DNA from: Mesorhizobium sp. LMG 17147
GTDB taxonomy: Bacteria > Pseudomonadota > Alphaproteobacteria > Rhizobiales > Rhizobiaceae
Direction: 5' to 3'
Assembly: GCF_024297145.1 (NCBI RefSeq)
Contig: NZ_JANCTC010000001.1
Location: 1-64,000, forward strand
DNA: 64,000 nt
Shown here: in pieces, positions 9,999 to 20,625 of the stretch
How positions within the stretch are numbered: the stretch's first letter is position 1
Layout of the letters: each line of letters opens with the position of its first letter
Notes under the pieces: generated by a model
The model's database searches: none
Told to the model about the DNA's origin: nothing
Seen by the model: only the letters and a program-made list of their open reading frames with translations
Program-made: the position numbers and the translations under genes

Positions 9999-10948
9999 TC
10001 TCACCGAGCAAGGCAGCTTCCGTCGCAGCCGTCGACTGGGGCACCACCCGCATGAGAGTATGGCTGCTCGACGGCACCGGCGACGTTCTCGCCGAGCGGC
10101 GCGGCGATGACGGACTGATCACCGCCCAGGCTAAAGGGTTTTCGTCCATTCTCGAAGGGCATCTGGCCGCCATGGGCGCACCCGAAAACCTGCCGGTCAT
10201 CATTTGCGGCATGGCCGGCTCGCGCCAGGGCTGGCTGGAGGCGCCCTATGTCAGCGTTCCCACGCCGATCGGCGCTATCCTGGCCGACGCTGCCCGTATC
10301 CCCGGCCAGCGCCGCGATATCCGCATCGTGCCCGGCCTTGCCCAACGCCTCGCCGATGCACCTGACGTCATGCGCGGTGAGGAAACGCAGCTTGCCGGAG
10401 CCGGTTTGCCGGCAAAGGGACGTCACCTCGTCTGCATGCCCGGCACCCATTCGAAATGGGTGCTGGTCGAGGACGGCTCTGTTGCCGGGTTCGGCACCTG
10501 GCCGACCGGCGAGCTGTTTTCGGTGCTGGCCGCGCACTCGATCCTGCGCCATTCGCTGGGCGAGCCGCCGCAGCCGGTTGCCGCCGAAAGTCCGTTTTTT
10601 CGGGACTGGTGCCTGAAGGCGTTGGCCGAAGGCGGTGACGTCGTTTCAAGATTGTTCTCGATCCGCGCCGCCAGCCTGTTGCAGGACCTGAAGCCCGAAG
10701 ATGCCGCCGCCTGCCTGTCCGGCCTGCTGATCGGCGGCGAGATCGCTTCGGCAAATCGCCGTTATGGAGCAAGCGCTGTGCCCGTCGTGCTGATCGCGTC
10801 GGGCGCCCTCGGCACGCTCTATGCCGAGGCGCTCGGCCTTGCCGGGCTCGCTTTCAGGGCGGTCGACGCCGACGAGGCGGTGCGCGCCGGCCTTGCCGAA
10901 GCCGCGCGCGAAAATGGCATGATCGCCAAAAATGGAGTTGCCGCATGA
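9995..10948 (+). CDS. dgoK: 2-dehydro-3-deoxygalactonokinase
   Basis: Phosphorylates 2-keto-3-deoxy-galactonate at O6, giving the substrate of the next gene's aldolase. The 317 residues begin at a GTG overlapping the previous stop (GTGA). The N-terminal VDWGTTRMRVWLLDG is the phosphate-1 loop typical of DgoK, and the body has ICGMAGSRQGWLEAPYV, RIVPGL, MRGEETQLAG and CMPGTHSKWV, all DgoK signatures. It ends in a 4-bp overlap with dgoA. Length is a little above the about 290-residue E. coli protein. Confidence 0.93.
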   Translation: MISPSKAASVAAVDWGTTRMRVWLLDGTGDVLAERRGDDGLITAQAKGFSSILEGHLAAMGAPENLPVIICGMAGSRQGWLEAPYVSVPTPIGAILADAARIPGQRRDIRIVPGLAQRLADAPDVMRGEETQLAGAGLPAKGRHLVCMPGTHSKWVLVEDGSVAGFGTWPTGELFSVLAAHSILRHSLGEPPQPVAAESPFFRDWCLKALAEGGDVVSRLFSIRAASLLQDLKPEDAAACLSGLLIGGEIASANRRYGASAVPVVLIASGALGTLYAEALGLAGLAFRAVDADEAVRAGLAEAARENGMIAKNGVAA

Positions 10949-11583
10949 CCGAAACCGCACCTTTTCCAAAGCTCGAGCGGGGTCTGGTCGCGATCCTGCG
11001 CGGCCTGAAGCCAGGCGAGGCGGTGGCGATCGGCCGGGCGATCTTCGGCGCCGGCATCGAAGCGATCGAGGTGCCGCTCAACTCGCCCGAGCCCTTTGCC
11101 TCCATCGCCAGCATTGTCGAAGCGCTTCCTCCAACAGCGCTGGTCGGCGCCGGCACGGTGCTCACCGCCGCCGATGTCGACGGCTTGCACAAGGCCGGCG
11201 GGCGGCTGCTGGTCAGCCCAAATATCGATGCCGAGGTCATGGGCCGTGCCATGCAGTACGGTATGGTGACGATGCCCGGCGTGTTCACGCCGACCGAGGC
11301 ATTCCAGGCCATCCGGCTCGGTGCTTCGGCCCTGAAATTCTTCCCGGCGAGCGTGCTTGGCGCGGCAGGCATTTCGGCGATGCGCGCGGTGCTGCCGGCC
11401 AATGTGCTGGTCGGCGCCGTCGGCGGCGTTTCAGACAAGGATTTTGCCGGCTACAAGGCAGCCGGCGTCAGCGTCTTCGGTCTTGGCTCCAGCCTGTTCA
11501 AGCCGGGAATGAGCGTCGACGAAGTGGCAGCACGGGCGAAAGCCGCAGTTCAGGCCTGGGACGCGGCGTTTGGAGTGGCATGA
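10945..11583 (+). CDS. dgoA: 2-dehydro-3-deoxy-6-phosphogalactonate aldolase
   Basis: Class I aldolase that splits KDPGal into pyruvate and glyceraldehyde-3-phosphate. The 212-residue single-domain protein of the KDPG/KDPGal aldolase family has VAILRG, the catalytic Glu in IEVPLNSP, VGAGTV, and the Schiff-base Lys131 in ALKFFPAS. The start overlaps dgoK by 4 bp and the stop overlaps the next gene by 4 bp, so the products should be made in step. The sister KDPG aldolase (Eda) has the same fold; the dgoK neighbour and the E-V-P-L-N-S-P sequence favour the galactonate enzyme. Confidence 0.92.
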   Translation: MTETAPFPKLERGLVAILRGLKPGEAVAIGRAIFGAGIEAIEVPLNSPEPFASIASIVEALPPTALVGAGTVLTAADVDGLHKAGGRLLVSPNIDAEVMGRAMQYGMVTMPGVFTPTEAFQAIRLGASALKFFPASVLGAAGISAMRAVLPANVLVGAVGGVSDKDFAGYKAAGVSVFGLGSSLFKPGMSVDEVAARAKAAVQAWDAAFGVA

Positions 11584-12464
11584 TGAGCAAGACCATCGTT
11601 TCGGTTTTTTCCGACCATGTCTGCCAACTCGGCGAGGGACCAAGCTATGACCCTGCGACCGACACGCTCTACTGGTTCGACATCGTCAACGGCCAGCTCC
11701 TGGAAAAGCGTCTGTCCGGCGGTGCGGTCAAGATCCACGAGCTCCACCAGATGGCCAGTGCGATTGCCGTCATCGACGACCGGCGTCAGCTGATCGCCAC
11801 CGAGACCGGCCTGCATGTCCGCGACGTCGCGACCGGCAAGCTGACGCTGCACACGCCGATCGAGGCCGATAATACGGTCACCCGCTCGAACGATTCGCGC
11901 GTTCACCCTTGCGGCGCGCTCTGGGTCGGTACCATGGGCAAAGGCGAGGAGAAGGGCGCCGGTTCGATCTACTGGTTCTTCAAGGGCGAGCTGCGCCGGC
12001 TCTATGCGGATATCACGGTGCCCAATTCTATCTGCTTTTCCGAGGATGGGACCATTGCCTATTACACCGATACCAGCACCGGCCTGTTGATGCGCGTCGG
12101 TTGCGATCCGGCGACCGGCCTGCCGGTTGGCGAACCGAAGGTCTTCGTCGACCACCGTTCGGCCAAGGGCTATATCGATGGTTCGGTGCTCGACCGCGAC
12201 GGCATATTGTGGAACGCCTGCTGGGGCGGCAGCGTCGTCGAAGCCTATGGGCCCGACGGCAAGCTTGTCCGTTCGGTGGCGATGCCGGTCACGCAACCGT
12301 CCTGTCCGGCTTTTGTCGGCGGGAATGCCGACCGGCTCGTGGTCACCTCCGCCTGGTCGGGCAAGAGCGAGAAGCAGCGCCTGCTCGACCCGCAAGCCGG
12401 CATGACGTTTATGCTCGACATTCCGGTCAATGGTCGCTTCGAGCCGCGCGTGTTGATTGCCTGA
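11580..12464 (+). CDS. SMP-30/gluconolactonase family sugar lactone hydrolase
   Basis: A 294-residue six-bladed beta-propeller lactonase expected to hydrolyse the sugar lactone made by the SDR at the head of the operon. Metal ligands of the family are visible: Glu in LGEGPSYDP, Asn in TRSNDSRVHP, and Asp in YIDGSVLDRDG. Tandem ATGs at 11580 and 11583 overlap the aldolase stop, which fixes the start despite a longer open frame upstream. It completes the pathway except for an aldonate dehydratase, which is absent here and must be encoded elsewhere or replaced. Confidence 0.9.
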   Translation: MMSKTIVSVFSDHVCQLGEGPSYDPATDTLYWFDIVNGQLLEKRLSGGAVKIHELHQMASAIAVIDDRRQLIATETGLHVRDVATGKLTLHTPIEADNTVTRSNDSRVHPCGALWVGTMGKGEEKGAGSIYWFFKGELRRLYADITVPNSICFSEDGTIAYYTDTSTGLLMRVGCDPATGLPVGEPKVFVDHRSAKGYIDGSVLDRDGILWNACWGGSVVEAYGPDGKLVRSVAMPVTQPSCPAFVGGNADRLVVTSAWSGKSEKQRLLDPQAGMTFMLDIPVNGRFEPRVLIA

Positions 12465-12537
12465 GAGCAGTTGCTGTCGTGCAGGCGTCCGGCTGACGCC
12501 GATTCCGCGAAGGCCGAATGCGCTCGCCGTGCGATGC

Positions 12538-12643
12538 TAGAACGGTTCATCGTTTCGCGGGAACGCTGAACCGCTCTATCTCTTTGTTTTGAAGCAATTC
12601 CGGACGGAAAACCGTTTCACACTTTTCCTGGAATTGCTCTAGC
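12538..12643. repeat. Rhizobial-type intergenic palindromic repeat
   Basis: Two nested inverted repeats fill most of a 207-bp gap. The first pairs GAACGGTTCA with TGAACCGCTC. The second pairs GCAATTCCGGACGGAAAA with the TTTTCCTGGAATTGC arm ending at about 12,638. The core (gagcaattcc / ggaaaa...ggtttt / ggaattgctcta) is a layout I know as a multi-copy element in Rhizobiales genomes. It carries no ORF. The next gene starts only about 30 bp further on, so the element sits in that gene's 5' region. Confidence 0.65.
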
Positions 12644-12671
12644 AATCGTGCTGCCGGGAAATCGTTCAGTC

Positions 12672-13730
12672 ATGTCAAGCCGCAAGCCGAAGCTGATCCT
12701 TGTCTACGAGCCGGAACAGGCCTGCTTCGATCGGCTGGTCACCGACAATCATGTGCCGGAGCGTGCCGCCGAAATCGCCTCCTACCTGGCGCAATCGACC
12801 GACATCGCTGCTGAATTCGACGCACTTGCCGCCGCTTGCCAAACGCGCGGCTTGTCGTTTGCGCCGGTGGCGCTCGACGACGCCGCAAGCGTTCTCGCCG
12901 GCGAAGTTCCGAAGACCTCGCTTGTCTGGACGCTGACCGATGGCATTGCCTACTTCCGTGGCGGCGCAGCACCGGCTCTGGCACGGCTGAATGGCCTGAA
13001 GGCGATCGGCGCCGACGATGCGTTGTTCGCGCTCTGCCAAGACAAGTTCCGGTCCGGCGCCGTGCTCGGCGCGCTTGGCCTGCCGGTGCCGCAGGCGGGC
13101 CTTGCCCGTGACGGCGCGTGGCTGGTCGCGCCGCCGGCCTCGCCGGCCGGCTGGTTCGTCAAGCCGAACCGGCTCGGCGCCAAGATCGGCATCTGGCCGG
13201 ATTCGCGCTGTCACGATCTCGGCCACGCGCTAAAGCTTAGCCGGCGCGTATTCGCCGCCTATCGCGACGATGTCGTCGTCCAGCCCTATGTCCCCGGACG
13301 CAATGTGCGGGCCAGCTTTCTCGGCCTGAAGCCGGATACCGGCATTGAGGCGCTCGGCGTCGCCTTTGTCGATTCGGGCGGCGATTTCCAAACCATGCAG
13401 GACAGCTTGGCGCTTTACGGCAATACCGGCGAAGCGGCCAAAGCCACGGGAAATTACGCCGAGCCGTTGCTGCTTCCCGTTGGCGCCAGCCAGCCTCGAG
13501 CCGATGCAAGAATCCGTCGCATCGCCGAAAGCCTGATGGTCGGGCTTGGCCTGCGGGACGTCTTTTCCATCGACTTCCGGGTCGAAGCCGACGACAGCGT
13601 GCATGTCATCGAGTTCGAGGTCTGCCCGGGCCTGCCTTGCTTCGATTTTCGCGATTACTGTCGCAAGCAATGGGGCCTGAGCCTCGCCGATGCGATGGCG
13701 GAGGCAGCGGCGAACCGGCTTCGCGCCTAA
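12672..13730 (+). CDS. ATP-grasp protein, D-alanine-D-alanine ligase-like
   Basis: A 352-residue protein with an N-terminal Rossmann-like part and a C-terminal ATP-grasp fold: GWFVKPNRLGAKIGI (ATP-binding lysine), VVQPYVPGRNVRASFLG, SIDFRV and HVIEFEVCPGLPCFDF, where the last segment holds the Mg-binding Glu and an N-to-C change at the usual Asn position of the DDL motif ExNxxPG. It is too divergent to call a cell-wall Ddl, and it is not in a mur cluster. It may ligate another amino acid or peptide. The ATG at 12672 has only a weak ribosome site; a GTG at 12648 is the alternative. Its stop overlaps the convergent DUF1330 gene. Confidence 0.72.
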   Translation: MSSRKPKLILVYEPEQACFDRLVTDNHVPERAAEIASYLAQSTDIAAEFDALAAACQTRGLSFAPVALDDAASVLAGEVPKTSLVWTLTDGIAYFRGGAAPALARLNGLKAIGADDALFALCQDKFRSGAVLGALGLPVPQAGLARDGAWLVAPPASPAGWFVKPNRLGAKIGIWPDSRCHDLGHALKLSRRVFAAYRDDVVVQPYVPGRNVRASFLGLKPDTGIEALGVAFVDSGGDFQTMQDSLALYGNTGEAAKATGNYAEPLLLPVGASQPRADARIRRIAESLMVGLGLRDVFSIDFRVEADDSVHVIEFEVCPGLPCFDFRDYCRKQWGLSLADAMAEAAANRLRA

Positions 13731-14014
13731 ATCCCCTCGACCAGGACGATTTCGCCATCGGCCACCTTCTGGCGGATCGCGACGGCGCGCTGGTATTCGG
13801 GCGAGTGGTAGCAGTCATGCGCCACCGCAAGCGACGGAAATTCGATGATCACGTTGCGGTCGCGGCCCGGTCCCTCTGCCTTCTCATGCGCGCCGCCGCG
13901 CGCCAGGAACTTGGCGCCGAAGCGGTCGAAGGCCAGCTTGGCGGCTGCGACATAGTCTTTGTAGCCTTCCGCATCGCGCACATCGACGCGAGCGATCCAG
14001 TATCCCTTGGGCAT
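13727..14014 (-). CDS. DUF1330 domain protein (dimeric alpha+beta barrel)
   Basis: A 95-residue cytoplasmic protein that is essentially one DUF1330 domain: GYWIARVDVRDAEGYKDYV, AKFLARGG, RNVIIEFPSLAVAHDCYHSPEYQ. The fold is the ferredoxin-like dimeric alpha/beta barrel shared with antibiotic-biosynthesis monooxygenases; no reaction is established for DUF1330. Its stop codon shares bases with the stop of the convergent ATP-grasp gene. It lies just upstream of pyrF on the same strand (27 bp), so it is probably co-transcribed with the pyrF-FMN reductase pair or follows from its own start. Confidence 0.88.
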   Translation of the reverse strand: MPKGYWIARVDVRDAEGYKDYVAAAKLAFDRFGAKFLARGGAHEKAEGPGRDRNVIIEFPSLAVAHDCYHSPEYQRAVAIRQKVADGEIVLVEGI

Positions 14015-14041
14015 GGTATTTCTCCGGGTTAATTCCTGGCA

Positions 14042-14755
14042 TCAGGCCGAGCGCATTTCATCGAGAATGGCTTCCGCCGCCGCCCGCCTGTCGGTGGCGC
14101 CGACGATCGGCCGGCCAACGACGAGATGGCTGGAGCCGTTGCGGATCGCCTGCGCCGGCGTCACCACGCGTTTCTGGTCGCCATGGTCGCTGCCCTTCGG
14201 TCGGATTCCCGGCGTCACTACCGCCAGATCGGGGCCGACGATGCGGCGTACCGCCTCCGCTTCCTCGGCCGAACAGACGATGCCGCCCATGCCGGCATGC
14301 AGCGCCTGCTCGGAGCGCCTCAGCACCAGCGTATGCGGGTCATACTCATAGCCGGCGTCGATCACGTCTTGCTCGTCCATCGAGGTCAGCACGGTAACCC
14401 CGAGCAGGCAAAGGTCGCTGCCCCTGGCAGCCTCGACCGCCGCCTTCATCGTCTTCGGATAGGCGTGGATGGTCAGCATGCTCATGCCCATCCTGACGAT
14501 GTTGTCGACCCCCTTGGCAACGGTGTTATCGATGTCGAGCAGCTTCATGTCGAGAAAGATCCTGGTGCCGCCGCTGGCCAGCTCGCGGGCGAAGTCGAGC
14601 CCGCCGGCAAAGGCGAGCTGGTAGCCGATCTTGTAGAAGGAGACGATCCCGTCGAGCTCGCGCACCGCCTTCTCGGCTTCCCTCAGCGTCGGCAGGTCGA
14701 GGCCGACGATCAGCCTTTCCTGAATTGTGTCGGCACGCGCGGCGTCCGGGATCAT
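14042..14755 (-). CDS. pyrF: Orotidine 5'-phosphate decarboxylase
   Basis: Decarboxylates OMP to UMP, the last step of pyrimidine synthesis. The 237 residues from the ATG at 14755 contain [17 protein letters not shown] (substrate-binding Asp), the catalytic [14 protein letters not shown] (Lys-Asp-x-x-Asp type), VTVLTS and the phosphate-binding VVTPGIRP...VVGRPI. The start overlaps the stop of the upstream reductase gene by 4 bp (ATGA), which selects it over the more distal frame start at 14806. The protein is of normal length and ends in a basic C-terminus. Confidence 0.95.
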   Translation of the reverse strand: MIPDAARADTIQERLIVGLDLPTLREAEKAVRELDGIVSFYKIGYQLAFAGGLDFARELASGGTRIFLDMKLLDIDNTVAKGVDNIVRMGMSMLTIHAYPKTMKAAVEAARGSDLCLLGVTVLTSMDEQDVIDAGYEYDPHTLVLRRSEQALHAGMGGIVCSAEEAEAVRRIVGPDLAVVTPGIRPKGSDHGDQKRVVTPAQAIRNGSSHLVVGRPIVGATDRRAAAEAILDEMRSA

Positions 14756-15348
14756 GCCTCGATCCGCGTCGACAGCATGCGCGAGGTTTCGATCAGCGTT
14801 CGGCATAGGTGCTCCATCGATTGGCGTAGTCTTTCGTCCCGGAAGTTGCCTTCGTCGTCGAAGGCGCTACCGCCCTCCGGCACCGAACACTCCGGTGTCA
14901 CCACCTCCATCCGGCAGCGCACCAGCACAGCGCGCAGATGGTTTATGCAGCGTATCCCTGCAAAGGGTCCGCTGGAAGACGAGCAGAGGCCGGCGACCTT
15001 GCCGGCAAGCGGCCTGAACGTCCGGCCCCCATCCTTGCGCAGTTGGCTCACCCAGTCGATGGTGTTCTTGAGCAGCGGCGGAATGGAGCCGTTGTATTCG
15101 GGCGTCGCGATCAGCAGGCCGTCATGGGCGGCGATCATCCGGCCGAGCCTGACGGCGTTTTCGGGAATGCCTTCGTCCTTTTCCAGATCCTGGTCGAGGA
15201 TCGGCAACGGGTAGTCGGCGAGCGAGATGCGGGTCACCTCCGCGCCCTGCATGGCAAGTTCCTTCTGCGCCACGTCGGCAGTCCTGCCGCTATAGGCGCC
15301 GCTGCGCACCGAACCGGCGACGACGAGAATTTTCGGGGTGATCGGCAT
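14752..15348 (-). CDS. NAD(P)H-dependent FMN reductase
   Basis: A 198-residue flavodoxin-like protein of the NADPH-dependent FMN reductase/ArsH-ChrR group. The N-terminal [18 protein letters not shown] is the phosphate-binding loop of FMN, and [23 protein letters not shown] is the second family signature, followed by [17 protein letters not shown]. Likely two-electron reduction of FMN, quinones or similar compounds in the cytoplasm. It overlaps pyrF by 4 bp; this pairing looks like simple operon linkage rather than a pathway. Confidence 0.9.
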   Translation of the reverse strand: MPITPKILVVAGSVRSGAYSGRTADVAQKELAMQGAEVTRISLADYPLPILDQDLEKDEGIPENAVRLGRMIAAHDGLLIATPEYNGSIPPLLKNTIDWVSQLRKDGGRTFRPLAGKVAGLCSSSSGPFAGIRCINHLRAVLVRCRMEVVTPECSVPEGGSAFDDEGNFRDERLRQSMEHLCRTLIETSRMLSTRIEA

Positions 15349-15471
15349 CGCAATCCCTTGCTGTGGCGGCAGCTATAGGCGATGCGTGGGATGAATCAAT
15401 AGCCGAGATTGCGACACGCATTTAGCGCTGGCCGCTTTGGCGACCGGCGCCAGCGGATAGGGGCGGACCTC

Positions 15472-16470
15472 GTGGGATTGAAATGGGTAGGCTATGGTCT
15501 TGTCGCTCTCGCCGTGGCTGCTGCCGCCGGCTACGCCGCTTTCGTCCTCAGCCCGTGGCCTTCGGTCCTTCTGATCCGTTACGCTTTTCACAAGGATGCA
15601 GTGGCAAAGAACCGCGCGCTTGAAAAGCACGTGCCCGCCAATGTCGGCGAACTGCGCGACGAGCGCTATGGCGAGGACCCGGACGAGACCCTTGACGTCT
15701 TCTTTCCCGTGGACGCTCAGGCAAAGGCGTTGCCGACGGTGGTCTGGGTGCATGGCGGCGGCTTCGTTGCCGGAAACAAGGCCGACATCTCGGCATATAT
15801 GAAAATACTGGCCGGGCGGGGCTACGTCACTGTCTCGGTCGGCTATTCCGTCGCCCCCGGCGCCCGCTATCCGACGCCAGTCCTCCAGGCCAACAAGGCG
15901 CTTGCCTTTCTTTCCGGCAATGCCGGCCGCTACCACATCGATCGCAACACGCTTTTCCTTGCCGGCGACTCCGCCGGCTCGCAGATTGTCGCTCAACTGG
16001 CTGCCACGATCAGCAATCCCGCCTATGCCGCCACGATGGACGTTGATCCGGGCATAGAGCGCGCGCAATTGAAAGGCGTTGCACTGTTCTGCGGCATTTA
16101 CGATCCCGCGATGATCTCGCCCGAAGGGCCTTTCGCCGGCTTCAACAGGACCGTCATGTGGTCGTATCTCGGCGTGAAGCGGCTGGACGATGACCCGCGC
16201 ATTGCCGAATTTTCAATCGACAGGCACCTGACGCCGCAATTTCCGCCGGCATTCGTCTCGGTCGGCAATGCCGACCCGCTGGCGCCGCAGTCGCGTCAGA
16301 TCGCGCGCGCGATCACGGCGCAAGGCGTCGCGGTCGACACGCTGTTCTTTCCGGACGACTACAGTCCGGCCCTGCCGCATGAATATCAGTTCGATCTCGA
16401 CGGCAAGGCGGGAGAGCAGGCGTTCGAAAGGCTGACGGCATTCCTGGACCGATTGGCCAACCGGCCGTAA
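15472..16470 (+). CDS. Alpha/beta hydrolase of the hormone-sensitive lipase type, membrane-anchored
   Basis: Serine hydrolase with an N-terminal membrane helix (GYGLVALAVAAAAGYAAFVL) and a periplasm-facing catalytic domain. Motifs are HGGGF (oxyanion hole), GDSAGSQ (nucleophile Ser), an Asp in the DPLAPQSRQ region and the C-terminal His in ALPHEYQF. That order is typical of HSL-family esterases. The start is uncertain: a GTG at 15472 gives about 332 residues, a TTG at 15409 adds 21. It is divergent from the FMN reductase and its natural ester substrate is unknown. Confidence 0.8.
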   Translation: MGLKWVGYGLVALAVAAAAGYAAFVLSPWPSVLLIRYAFHKDAVAKNRALEKHVPANVGELRDERYGEDPDETLDVFFPVDAQAKALPTVVWVHGGGFVAGNKADISAYMKILAGRGYVTVSVGYSVAPGARYPTPVLQANKALAFLSGNAGRYHIDRNTLFLAGDSAGSQIVAQLAATISNPAYAATMDVDPGIERAQLKGVALFCGIYDPAMISPEGPFAGFNRTVMWSYLGVKRLDDDPRIAEFSIDRHLTPQFPPAFVSVGNADPLAPQSRQIARAITAQGVAVDTLFFPDDYSPALPHEYQFDLDGKAGEQAFERLTAFLDRLANRP

Positions 16471-16499
16471 TGACCGGCATCCGGAACTCCGACATGCGT

Positions 16500-17099
16500 T
16501 CAGCCGCGTCGATAGATCCAAAGCTGCGTCGGCGGAATGTTGCGGATGACGAAATGGAAATGCTCGACCGTATAGTCGCCGCGGCCGGGCGGGATCGGCG
16601 ACAGCGGCCCGTAAGTCAGTTGCACGATCGGCCGGCCCGCCGGGATACGGTCGAGCAGGCTCTCGACATAGGCGATGCGCTGGGCGACCGGGAAATTGAG
16701 CAGCGGCACGCCCGATATCACAGAATCGAAGATCAGGTCGCGCCTGTCGCCGAGCGTTGCGTCGAGATTGAAGGCGTCGCCCTCGATGACGTTGACGCCT
16801 GGATAAAGCTGGCGCAGATGGCGCACGAAATCAGTGGAATATTCGACCGCATAGAGATTTTCAGGCTTTATGCCCTGGGCGAGAATGGCGCGCGTGATGA
16901 CGCCTGTGCCGGGTCCGACCTCAAGCACCGGCAGGCCGGATGTCGGATCGACGATCGAGGCCATCTTGCGCGCGGTGACGGAACTGGTCGGGACGATCGA
17001 ACCGACCGCCTTCGGCTTGTCGATCCAGCCCTTGAAGAACTTCAACTCGTCGTCGAACTTTTCCGCCAGCGTCTTTCGCAGTCCGGGACTACGCGTCAT
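16500..17099 (-). CDS. pmtA: Phosphatidylethanolamine N-methyltransferase, Sinorhizobium type
   Basis: A 199-residue SAM-dependent methyltransferase with DDELKFFKGWIDKPKAVGSIVPTSS at the N-terminus and the SAM-binding LEVGPGTGVITRAIL, features of the soluble rhizobial PmtA that methylates phosphatidylethanolamine up to phosphatidylcholine at the membrane surface. The C-terminal QLTYGPLSPIPPGRGDYTVEHFHFVIRNIPP is also typical. It lies downstream of dnaK-dnaJ on the same strand, an arrangement I recall as common in rhizobia. It could instead be a related rRNA-adenine-methylase-like protein, but the N-terminal signature argues for PmtA. Confidence 0.87.
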   Translation of the reverse strand: MTRSPGLRKTLAEKFDDELKFFKGWIDKPKAVGSIVPTSSVTARKMASIVDPTSGLPVLEVGPGTGVITRAILAQGIKPENLYAVEYSTDFVRHLRQLYPGVNVIEGDAFNLDATLGDRRDLIFDSVISGVPLLNFPVAQRIAYVESLLDRIPAGRPIVQLTYGPLSPIPPGRGDYTVEHFHFVIRNIPPTQLWIYRRG

Positions 17100-17210
17100 C
17101 GAAAGTCCTCCTCAACGCTCCCTCGCATGCTACTTAACAGCTACGAGGTGCAAGACAAGGCGAATCCCAGGATAAGGTGTTGATGACGCTCGGGAAGCGT
17201 TTTCCAGGGA

Positions 17211-18347
17211 TCAGCTTCGGTGCTCGCCGAACGTTTCGAAAAAGTCCTTCATGCGGGCGAAAAATCCGCTCGACTGAGGCGAATTGTCCTTTGAGGAAAG
17301 CTGCTCGAATTCTTCCAGCAATTCGCGCTGGCGGCGCGAAAGGTTCTGCGGCGTCTCAACCACGGTCTGGATGTAGAGGTCGCCAATATTGGGCTGGCGC
17401 AGCACCGGCATGCCCTTGCCCTTGAGGCGGAACTGGCGACCGTTCTGGGTGCCTTCCGGCACCTTCACCTTCGTCTGGGTACCGTCCAGTGTCGTCACCT
17501 CGAACGAGCCGCCAAGCGCTGCCGTTGTCATCGAGATCGGCACCTTGCAATAAAGATCGGCGCCGTCGCGCTGGAAGAATTCGTGCGGCTTGACCGCGAG
17601 GAATATGTAGAGATCGCCGGACGGGCCGCCGCGTAGGCCGGCCTCGCCCTCATTGGCCAGCCGGATGCGGGTGCCGTCCTCGATGCCGGCAGGAATGTTT
17701 ACGGACAGCGAGCGCTCCTCGGTGACACGGCCCTGGCCGGCGCATTTCGGGCACGGATCCTTGATGGTCTGGCCACGCCCCTGGCATTGCGGGCAGGTGC
17801 GCTCGATCGAGAAGAAGCCTTGCGTGGCGCGCACCTTGCCGTGGCCGTTGCACATCGAGCAGGTGACGGGCTGGGTGCCGGGCTTGGCGCCGCTGCCGGA
17901 GCATTCCGAGCAGGAGATCGAGGCCGGCACGCGAATCTGCGCGGTCTTGCCGGAAAATGCCTCCTCCAGCGTAATTTCCATATTGTAGCGCAGGTCGGCG
18001 CCGCGCTCGCGGCCGCCGGACGAGCGGCGCTGGCGCCCGCCCATCATGTCGCCGAAAATGTCTTCGAAAATGTCGGCGAAGCCGCCGGCGCCAAAGCCCT
18101 GCGCCCCGCCATTCATGCCGCCGTGCTCGAAGGCCGCGTGGCCGAAGCGATCATAGGCGGCACGCTTTTGCGGGTCCTTCAGCGTTTCGTAGGCTTCGTT
18201 GATTTCCTTGAACTTGTGCTCGCAGGCATGGTCGCCTGGGTTGCGGTCGGGATGGAACTGCATGGCCAACTTGCGGAAAGCGCTCTTGAGCTCCTTCTCG
18301 TCGGCGCCCTTTTGCACGCCCAGCGTTTCGTAAAAATCAGCTTTCAT
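17211..18347 (-). CDS. dnaJ: Chaperone protein DnaJ
   Basis: Co-chaperone that stimulates the DnaK ATPase and delivers substrates. The 378 residues show the J domain with the HPD tripeptide ([11 protein letters not shown], about 32-38), the Gly/Phe linker ([17 protein letters not shown]), four zinc-binding CxxCxGxG repeats ([32 protein letters not shown]) and the C-terminal substrate-binding domains. It follows dnaK on the same strand after a 212-bp gap that contains a strong terminator, so part of its expression must come from read-through or its own promoter. Confidence 0.97.
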   Translation of the reverse strand: MKADFYETLGVQKGADEKELKSAFRKLAMQFHPDRNPGDHACEHKFKEINEAYETLKDPQKRAAYDRFGHAAFEHGGMNGGAQGFGAGGFADIFEDIFGDMMGGRQRRSSGGRERGADLRYNMEITLEEAFSGKTAQIRVPASISCSECSGSGAKPGTQPVTCSMCNGHGKVRATQGFFSIERTCPQCQGRGQTIKDPCPKCAGQGRVTEERSLSVNIPAGIEDGTRIRLANEGEAGLRGGPSGDLYIFLAVKPHEFFQRDGADLYCKVPISMTTAALGGSFEVTTLDGTQTKVKVPEGTQNGRQFRLKGKGMPVLRQPNIGDLYIQTVVETPQNLSRRQRELLEEFEQLSSKDNSPQSSGFFARMKDFFETFGEHRS

Positions 18348-18504
18348 GTTTTCCCGCAGTCCGGATAGTCAACGTCTTGAAGCATCGTTGCGTCGTTTGC
18401 CGGCACGCTGTTCCGATTTAGGTGTGATGGAGCCGCGATGCCAGTGTCTACGAGGCTTTGTCCGCATTTTTTCGGGGAGCTCCGCGTTTTTCTGGCAAAG
18501 GGTT

Positions 18505-18538
18505 GCAAAAAAGCCCGGCTGCGCGCCGGGCTTTTTGC
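18505..18538 (-). terminator. Rho-independent terminator after dnaK
   Basis: GCCCGGC at 18,513-18,519 pairs with GCCGGGC at 18,525-18,531 across a 5-nt loop and is flanked by A6 and T5 runs. In the dnaK direction the stem is followed by TTTTTT. It should cut most dnaK transcripts before dnaJ and set a lower DnaJ level. The flanking T-run on the other strand makes it structurally bidirectional. Confidence 0.9.
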
Positions 18539-18559
18539 TTACCTGTAACGTCAGGCGGT

Positions 18560-20476
<1,917 letters not shown>

Positions 20477-20593
20477 TGTTCTAATCTCTCCGCTAAGCAG
20501 GCTCTCAGGACCCGTACAGGCGTTCCGATGAAAGCCCCTGTTCACAAGAAATTCCGCTCCGGCAACCGGCATTCGGCGCTGGACGGCTTGGCG

Positions 20594-20625
20594 CGTATAT
20601 AAGAACAGGCTGCGTGGCGCGCAAG
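20594..20625 (-). promoter_or_regulatory. Sigma-32 (RpoH)-type promoter for dnaK
   Basis: Reading toward dnaK: CTTG at 20,625-20,622, an 18-nt spacer, then CTTATATACG at 20,603-20,594. This fits the alphaproteobacterial heat-shock pattern of CTTG at -35 and CYTATNTNNG at -10. Transcription would start near 20,587, giving a leader of about 110 nt before the dnaK start. Confidence 0.72.
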
